Below are positions 1 through 9,400 of a stretch of DNA of 64,000 nt, in pieces. The stretch is taken from the NCBI RefSeq assembly GCF_030409685.1, contig NZ_JAUFQJ010000015.1:62001-126000 (forward strand), in the 5' to 3' direction. Numbering within the stretch: the first letter of the stretch is position 1; the number at the start of each line of letters is the position of its first letter. Source of the DNA: Ferruginibacter paludis. Lineage in GTDB: Bacteria; Bacteroidota; Bacteroidia; Chitinophagales; Chitinophagaceae. A model generated the notes under the pieces. That model saw only the letters and a program-made list of their open reading frames with translations. It did no database searches and had not been told where the DNA came from. A program made the translations under genes and the position numbers.

Positions 1-277
1 CCAATAATTTTTCAAGACCGTAAGCCCGCATCATCGGTGTTGGACGCCATATTTTATATATTTCCTGCACCTGGTCGGGTATTTCAATGTAGCGCTCGGT
101 ACTCACTTCCTGCATGATCAGGTCCATCGGAAAAATGGGTGCCAGATCATCAGGTCCAACAGGTTGTTTGGTGCCGGGATGCAGTGGTGGTAAAGGTTTG
201 TTGGGCATATCTGCAACGATATTGTACCAGTGGGTAGGCATCTCAGACTCATTCAGCAAAATTTTCTTTTGTGGCAT
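1..277 (-). CDS. trpB: Tryptophan synthase beta chain, type 2 (TrpB2), N-terminal part only
   Basis: PLP enzyme of the TrpB2 branch, which makes tryptophan from indole and serine. Only the first 92 codons lie in the window; the gene runs off the left edge. Reading leftwards from the ATG at 277-275, the protein starts MPQKKILLNESEMPTHWYN and continues with PLHPGTKQPVGPDDLAPIFP, then QEVSTERYIEIP and IWRPTPMMRAYGLEKLL. The long N-terminal extension with the LHPGT...PEDL-like and STER motifs is characteristic of TrpB2 rather than of the TrpA-partnered TrpB1. The PLP lysine lies outside the window. No other trp gene is visible, which fits the usual stand-alone setting of TrpB2. Next to it, 278-474 is a short spacer in which I see no gene. 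Confidence 0.9.
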   Translation of the reverse strand, partial: MPQKKILLNESEMPTHWYNIVADMPNKPLPPLHPGTKQPVGPDDLAPIFPMDLIMQEVSTERYIEIPDQVQEIYKIWRPTPMMRAYGLEKLL

Positions 278-474
278 GATTTGTTTGTTTAAGTATTTTA
301 TTAACTGTGAAAATCGGGATTGAAAAGGTAGCAATTAATAGAGTACAGCAAATCAATTAACAGAAAATTATTTAAGTGCAGCCAGAAATTCCCGTTCTTT
401 CAACAAATCTTATTAAGATTGTTGGTCATTAAAAATGATACATATGCCTTGCTGAAAATAAAATAGCAGTAGAT

Positions 475-3400
475 TTACCTGACCAAAACTACAGTCCCTT
501 TTTTGCTGATAGCATGGCCGTTAAAATCTACTCCTTCAACCGTCCATACAAAGGCGCCGGGATTTTGCCTTATACCGTTTAGTGTGCCGTCCCAGCCTTT
601 GTTAGCTTCCGATGTTTTAAAAACCAACTGACCCCAGCGACTGAATACCGCAAAATATTTTAATTCTTTTATACCAATCAAAATGGGTTTGAATACATCA
701 TTCTTTGCATCATTGTTGGGCGTAAATGCATTGGGTACATAAATTTCCGGTCCCTGGTAAACCCTTACCCTGATATCATCTTTTGCAGTGCAACCTGCGG
801 CGGTAGTCGCAGTGACGATATATGTAACATCTCTGTCAATAATGGCAATGGGGTTTTTTATAAAGAGGTTATTCAGTCCAAATGAAGGCGACCATTGATA
901 GTTGCTGAAGCCAAAATTATTTGTATCAACAGCATCCAGCTGCAAAGGTTGATTGATTGCGATAGAAGTATCATTGCCTGCAAATATGGTTGCCGGTGGA
1001 GTGACTGTAACCAAAACTGTATCAGCTTTAAGCGAACGGCAGCCGTTAGTACCCGACACAGTCAATACATACTGCTGACTGTGTGTTGGTTTGATCACAA
1101 CCGGATTGGCAATAGCGGTACCGGAAAGAAATACACCAGGTGTCCATTGATAAACAGTTCCGCCGGTTGCATGCAAGGTGATATTTTTTCCAAAACAGGT
1201 GACTGTATCTTTTCCCGCGTCGGCAATGGGCGCTTTGTTTACGATTACTTCAACCTCATCAGTTTTAGTGCAAACTCCGGTAGTCGCTTTAATAGTATAA
1301 GTAGTTGTTGTAACTGGTGATACCATGGGCTGAAGAAATGCATTATCGCTGATGCTGCTTGTTGGCGACCATGTAAAACTGACACCATTGCTGACTGCAT
1401 TTAGTTTGGTAGAATCTCCTTCACAGATTGTTATATCAGCACCTGCATTGAGCTGCAAAGTATTTTTTAATGGAACATTGATATTCCTTGTTGCAATACA
1501 GCTCCCTGCATCTTTTACATAAGCCGTATAATTTCCCGTAGCGAGATTTGTAAATATATTGCTGTTCTGATAGTTCGTTCCATCAATGCTGTAAAGCGGT
1601 GTTGATGCACCGCTGGCGGTAATGGTAATGCTGCCATCATTATTGGTGCAGGATGCAGCACCAGCAGCGGCAGTAAGGGAAGGCCCGGAAGAATTTACTG
1701 TAACCTGAACCGTATTGATACATGCATTTGCATCTTTAATCGAAATGGTGTAAGTACTTGCTCCGAGGTTGGCAAAAACATTATTCTCCTGGTAATTGTT
1801 GCCGTCAATGGAATACAGGTATGGCCTTGTGCCGCCGGTACCAACAGCAGTAATTGATCCATTGGCGGTATTGCAGGTTGCTGTGGTGGAAGTTGCCGTA
1901 ACAGTAGCGCCAGCTATACTGCTTACGCTGACAGTGCTTGTGGCAATACATCCGTTTTTGTCTTTAATGGTGATAGTATATGAGGCTGCAATTAATCCCG
2001 AAAAAGTATTGCCCTGCTGAAAATTAATACCATCAATCGCATAACCATAAGGCGCCGTTCCTCCACTGGCCGTAGCCGTTATGCTGCCATTTGTTTTGCC
2101 GCAAGTGGCGGCGGTAGCAATTGCTGATATGCCGGGAGCATTGGTGTTTGCCACAATTACAGTTGCAGTGCTGGTGCAGCCATTTACATCTTTTACAGTA
2201 ATTGTATAATTATTAGCTGCCAGTGAATTGAAAATATTGTTTGCCTGAAAATTGGTTCCATCGATTGAATATTTAAAAGGCGGCGTGCCCCCAGTTACTG
2301 CTGCATTAATTATTCCGTTTGCGTTACCGCAATTGGCTGTTGTAGCAGTTGCTGTAATGGATGGCCCGTTTGTGCCGGCGATTGTCACTGTTGTTGTATT
2401 GCTGCATCCATTTGCATCCTTTACATAAACAATGTAATTATTTGCCGCAAGGGCATTGAAGATATTGGACGTTTGAAAATTAATTCCATCAATTGAATAT
2501 TGTAAAGGGGCTATGCCACCAGAGCCTGTTGCAGCGATGTTGCCGTTTGCATTTCCACAGCTTGCTTTTGTTGTGGTAGCTGTCACTACAGGCCCGTTGG
2601 TATTACCAATTGTTATGCTGGTTGAAAAACTGCATAAATTAACATCCTGTACAATCAGGGTATGACTTCCTGCAGCTAGATTCACGTAATTCAGTAAGGT
2701 CGAAAATGGGCTACCATCCAGTGAGTAAGTATACGGCACAATTCCACCGGTAATAGTTCCAAGTGTGATTGAGCCATTACTCTTACCACAGGTCGCATTG
2801 GTTACAACGGATGCAATTGCCGAAATCGGAACCGGCCCAGCTGTAACTATTACACTGGTGGCAACAGAACTGCAACCAGTTGTATTTTGGGCCGTTAACA
2901 AATGTGCTCCCGCACCAACTCTGGTATAACCTCCCGAAGGATATGTTGTAAAAATACCTCCATCCAAACTAAACACAAGGCCTGTAGTAGCCGATGTGAC
3001 TGCAATGGTTCCGGTAGCCACATTACAGGTTGGTTGTGTAACGGTAACAGTTGGTGCAGCCGGTAATGCATTGACTGTAATTGTTAGGGTAGCTGTTGAA
3101 GCGCATTGTCCTGCTGCCGGGGTAAATGTATATGTTGTGGTAGCGCTGTTATCTAAAGCGGGCGCCCAGCTTCCGGTAATACCTTCCAGTGAAGTTGTCG
3201 GTAATGGCGATAGCGGGGTACCGGCACATACAGCTGCCACTGGTGCAAATGTTGGTATTATAGCAGAGTTAACGGCAATGGTTAACGTTGCCTTTGAAGC
3301 ACACTGCCCGGCAGTTGGTGTAAAAGTATAGGTAGTTGTTGCGGAGTTGTTCAACACCGGGGACCAGTTACCAGTAATGCCATTTAAAGATGTTGCTGGC

Positions 3401-6400
3401 AAAGCCGCCAGGGATGCTCCTTTACAAACAGCCGCAACTGCATTAAAAGTTGGTACAATTAAACTGGTAATGGTTACAGATGTTGTAGCGATAACCCCGG
3501 TACATCCTCCGGATGCCGGAACGGTATATGTAACAATATATGTTCCGGGTGTACTGCCTGAAGGTATGATAGAACCCGTGCTTCCATTCAGCGATAACCC
3601 TGTTGGTGCTGTGTAACTGCCGGTTGCAAATGTTCCCGTGCCTGTCAGGGTAACGGGTTGTGGGTTTAACTCGTCCAGGCAAAATGGAGTTGAATAACTG
3701 ATTTTTGCAGTAGGCGGTATGCACGAAACAGCAGTACAGGTAGCGGTAGTACTGGCAAAGCAGGAGGCCCCATTGCCAGTAGGAGTAACTGTAATGGTTA
3801 CATTGCCTCCCGCAGATAGACCCGTTACTGAGTAGGATAACACATTGCCAATGGCGCCAACGTTGACTGAAGTACCGGCATTTACCTTGTAGGAAACAGC
3901 GTAGCCTGTTGCACCATTCACTGCTGCCCATGTGAATGTGGTTGACGAAACAGTCGAAATGCCACAATTGACAGTGGCCGTTTCAACTGGGGTAACAAAG
4001 ATGGTTAAAGTTGTTGTTTTAGCACATTGACCAGCAGTTGGTTTAAAAGTATAGGTAGTAGTGGAGACATTATTTAATGCAGGAGTCCATGTGCCGGTGA
4101 TACCGTTTAATGATGTTGTTGGCAAAGGAGATAATGTGCTGCCTGCACATATTGGTGTTACCAGATTAAATACAGGAATGATTGCAGGATTTACTGTAAT
4201 TGTTAACGATGATGCTGCTGCACATTGCCCTGCTGCTGGTGTAAAAGTATAAGTTGTAGTGAACGCATTATTTAACGCAGGTGACCATGAGCCATTAATT
4301 CCATTTAAAGATGTTGTCGGCAATGGTGACAACGCAGCTCCGGAACAAATGGGCGCTACTGCGCTAAACGTTGGAATAACCGCAGGATTGACTGTAATAG
4401 TCAATGTTGCAGGTGCTGCACATTGCCCTGCTGCTGGTGTAAAGGTGTAAATAGTAGTGGTCGTATTATTCAAAGCAGGTGACCATGAGCCTGTAATTCC
4501 ATTTAGAGAAGTAATTGGCAATGGTGATAAAGCAGATCCGGAACAGATTGGCCCTACTGCGTTGAAAGTTGGTGTTACCGCAGGATTAACTGTAACAGTC
4601 AATGCTGCCGGTGAAGCACATTGTCCTGCTGTTGGCGTAAAAGTGTAAACAGTTGTAGCGGTATTATTCAAAGTGGGTGACCATGTACCAGTAATTGCAT
4701 TTAGTGAAGTTGTTGGTAATGGTGCCAGTGCTGTACCTGCACAAATTGATGCTAAGGAGTTGAACGTTGGCACAAGGGCTGGATTAACCGTAATTGTCAA
4801 CGAGACAGATGATGCGCATTGCCCTGCCGATGGTGTAAATGTATAGATAGTGGTTGTGGAATTATTCAGTGCCGGTGACCATGATCCAGTAATTCCATTT
4901 AAAGAAGTTGTTGGCAACGGACTCAATAATGCTCCTGAACAAATTGGAGAAACTGGCGCAAATGTCGGGGTAACGGTTGACTCTATTGTAGCTACCGTTA
5001 TATTTGCAGTTGCTGTACAGTTCCGGGTATCTTTTACTGTAATTGTATAGGCACCTGCGGCCAGTCCCAGAAAGACATTGCTTGTTTGAAAAGTCACACC
5101 GTCTTTGCTATAGCCAGGCACGCCCGTTCCGCCAGTAGCCTCAGCAGTAATAGTTCCATCATTTAAACCGCAGGAAGCCGGCGATGTAGTCAATATCAGG
5201 CCGGGTGCTGGCAGATTGATTATTGGAACCGGCAATGTTTTTATACAACCGTTGGCGTCTTTTACTGACAGAGTGTAAACGCCGGCAGCAATGCCATTGA
5301 AAGTTGTTTCAGCCTGGTAGGTGCTGCCGTTAATTGAAAATTGCAATGGCGCAGTACCGCCGGTTGCGGTCGCAATAATGCTCCCGTTGCCAAGCCCGCA
5401 GGCTTCGTTAGTAATTGCAGCCGTAAGTGTCTGGGGGCCGTTGGTGTTGCTGACCAAAACAATTTTTGTAGTTAAGCATCCATTTGCATCCTTTACAGTG
5501 ATTGTATATTCTTTCGGTAAGAGGCCGGTAAAAACTGTTGATGTTTGAAAATTGACCTCATCAATGCTATATTGCAAAGGTGCTGTGCCGCCACCAGCAG
5601 TGATGGTAACACTCCCCGTTGGATTGCCGCAGCTGGATGGAGTAATAGTTGTGGCGGAAATAACAGGCGCAATTGTGTTAGCAACAGATACCCCTGTGGT
5701 GGTGATGCAACCCCTTGCATCTTTTATATAAACAGTATAAAACGTAGCTGGCAAATCTGAAAATGTATTGCTGCTTTGATAAACTGTTCCGTCAATACTA
5801 AAGGTATAGGGCACTTCGCCCAACAGCCCTTCTGCAACAATGGTTCCATCATTATTTTTACAGGTTGCGGCAATTGTATAAGCCGTTGCTTTTGGCATTG
5901 GTGTATTGGCAATGGTTATATCCAGCGTGCCATAACATTTGTTGGCATCTGCTGCATACACAGTATAATTTCCCGGAGCAAGACCCGTAAATACATTGCT
6001 GTTTTGAAAACTGGTTCCATTGATACTGTATTGCAACGGAGCAACGCCTCCTGTTGCCGCAACAGTGATTGTTCCGTTATTGGTATTACAGGAAGTGGAT
6101 ATAACATTTGCAGTTATTACCGGGCCTGGTAAGCCTGCCAGGGTTACCATTACGCCATTTGTACATCCTGTCGCGTCTTTCACACCAACAGCGTAATTGC
6201 CGGGTGCCAGGTTATTAAATACACCGCTGGTAAAGTAAGCGCCGCCATTAATATTGTAACTGTAAGGAGCAACTCCTCCGTTACCATTTACAGTAATGTT
6301 GCCGTTACTGGCATTGCAGGTAGCATTGGTTTGGCTTGTATTTATACCTGCCCCGTTGGTAGAAGGAACACTCACAAAAATGGTATTCAAACAAGCCCCG

Positions 6401-9400
6401 GGGATGTCGGGCGGTCCCGTTGTAAAATCTGCGTCATCTGCTATGATAACAGGGTATGTACCAGGTGCAAGGCTGCCAAATGTGAATGTAGCCGCAAAGG
6501 TTTGGTAGGTAACACCATTATCGATGCTGGCATGATAGGGTGTGTTTACCCCAACCCCTGTCACTGTAATTGATCCGCTGGTAGTATTGCATGCAGCAGC
6601 TGTTGACGTGGCTGTTGCTGTAGCAGGTGCCGCCTTTCCCACAATGGCAATTCTTGTTACCGTACAGGTGCTGCCTGCAAGTCTTGCGGTAACTGTATGC
6701 ACACCGGCAGGTACATCTTTAAACTGGTTAGCACTTGTAAAGGCGCCGCCGTCTAAACTAAATTCGTAAGAGGTGCCACCACCTCCTCCTCCGCCACCGC
6801 CGCCACCTCCACCTTCCCCCCCGCCGTTGGGCAGGCCTTTTATATTTTTAATTCTGCCTAAACCACCGGTACAATCCAGGGCATCCCTGATAGTGAATGT
6901 TACATCGGTAGGTGCCGTTCCTGTTCCATTATCTGTAACGGTGACTGTTCCCGCTATGCTGCATCCGGTTGCATCTTTTGCAATAATGTTGTGTGTGCCA
7001 GGTGCTACATTTATAAAAACACCATGAGGCTGAAATGCGCCGCCGTCAATATTATAGGTTAATGGTGCCACACCGCCTGAGCCATTTGCCCTTGCTACAC
7101 CATTGGCACTCCCACAAGTGGCGTTTTGCTCAACTGATACAGTTAATAAAAGACCTGAGGCAGAAGTCACTGTCACTTTACTGGTAACAACGCAACTATT
7201 TGCATCTTTTACATAGACTGTATAAATTCCCGGTGCTACACCTGTAAAAATAGTTGAAGATTGGTATACCGTTCCATTGATGCTGTATTGCAGCGGCGGA
7301 ACGCCGCCTTTAGCTGTTGCGTTGATGGTTCCATTACTGCTGCTGCAGGAAGATGAAACCGAACTGGCTTTTAGCGACAATCCGGACAAGTTGGCAACAT
7401 CAACAGTTGTTGTTTTAATACATCCATTGGCATCCTTTACATAAACTGTATAGCTACCGGTTGCAAGGCCAGTATAGACATTGCCAGCCTGGTAAGTAAT
7501 ATCGTCGAGACTGTATTGCAGTGGGGCTGTACCGCCCGTTGCGGTAGTAGTGATAGTTCCCGTATTTGAATTGCAAGCGGTCGCGGTTGTTGCTGCATTA
7601 ACTGTTGCGCCTGCCGTGTTGCCGACAACAATAATCGCGGTACTGATGCATCCGGCAGCATCTTTTACATACACTGCATAATTGCCACCACCAACGCCTG
7701 TGAAAACATTGCCCGCCTGGAATGTTATTCTGTCAATGCTGTACAGGTAGGGAGCTGTGCCCCCGGCTGGGGTGGCTGTAATAGTACCGTTATTAATATT
7801 ACAGGCAGAAACAGTTGATGTTGCTGTTACAGTCGGGCCTGAAGTACTGGTTACTGTAACGGTTGTTATATTGGTGCATCCGGTGTTGTCTTTTACCGTA
7901 ACGGTATACGTTCCTGCCGCCAACCCGGTAAAAATATTACCGGGTTGAAACGTGATACCATTAATGCTGTATTGAAGCGGTGCGATGCCACCTGCGGCAG
8001 TCGCTGTAACCGTGCCGTTGATGTTGGCACAGGCTGCGGCAGTAGCAACGGCGGTAACAGTTGGAGCAGGCGAGTTGGCAATATTAACTGTTGTAGACTG
8101 CATACACCCATTGGCATCTTTTACCGTTACAGTATAAGCGCCAGGAGTACAATTTGAAAAGACATTGCCGGCCTGGAAAATATTTCCGTTGATACTGTAT
8201 TGCAATGGTGGCGTACCGCTGCTTCCAAAAGCTGTAATCGTTCCGTTGGCAGTACCACAGGTAGCCGCTGCAGGAATGGCTGTAATTAAAGGACTTGGTG
8301 AACTGGTGATAGTAATTACTGCAGCATTGGTGCAACCGGTGGCATCTTTTACAGTAAGGGTATAAGTACCTCCAACAAGTCCTGTAAAGAAGTTGCTGCT
8401 TTGATAAGTGGTTCCGTTAATGCTGTATTGATAGGGTGGTGTTCCACCGGTTACATTCGCTGTAACATTACCATTGTTACTTCCACAATCAGCATTGGCA
8501 CTGGTGTACGCCAATACCGGCCCGTTGGAATTTAACAGGGTTACAGTCCTTGTGCTTTTACATCCGCTGGCATCTTTTACGGTGATCGTATAAACGCCTG
8601 CCGCCAGTGCTGTAAAGTTTCCGCTGGCATTAAATGTCGAGCCATCAATGCTGTAAGTATACGGAGCGGTGGCACCTGAACCCGTGGCCACAATTACTCC
8701 GGTGCTGTTGCCACAGGTTGTATTGGTTTGTGTAACGGCGATAACAGCACCAGGAAAAATAAAAGCAGTACTGGCCTGCGAGCCACTGCAGGCCTGGTTA
8801 ATAGTGGCTACTACTGTGTAAGTAATATTGGGATTAAGTGCAGTAAACAGGCCGGTAGTATTGCTGGCGATTTGGGTGCCACCAGCAGAGAGTACATAAG
8901 TAACTGTTGACCCAGCCGGTGGCGCTGGACTTACTATTACGCTAGCGCTTGCAGTTAAACAGTTTGGTGAAACATTCAACGAATATCGTGTGGAAGGGCA
9001 GTAGGCCGCAATATCAAAAGAAGCGACAAAACCATCGCCACTGGCATACAATATTTTTTTTGATTCATCATAAGCCAGGTCATAAACTGCTTTTCCGTTA
9101 AACCCCGGGATGGCGATATCTGGTGCCCCTGCATCATCAAATACGGCACCATTAAATTTATACACTTTTATTACTCCGTTGCCATCACCCACAAAAATAT
9201 TGTTGCAGGCATCAGCTACAATACCGCCCTGCATCAGCGTTGTATTGGCAGTGATCAAAGGCGTACCCACCCCATTTCCGGTGGCTTTATCAAACGCTTT
9301 TAAATTTTTTCCATCCCAATAAAAAAGATAAGCACTGTTGATGGCAAAGATGTTGGCCGAGTTATCAATCTGGCCACCCAGCAAATACGGGCGGTTGGCA

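Noticed and set aside
3060..4980. Regular repeats that could suggest a CRISPR array
   Set aside because: Units are 198 bp, coding and contiguous, with no short repeat/unique spacer alternation and no cas genes anywhere in the window.
6773..7027. + strand frame starting with a poly-proline run
   Set aside because: It is the complement of the poly-glycine codons of the adhesin; GGN reads as NCC on the other strand, which yields proline.
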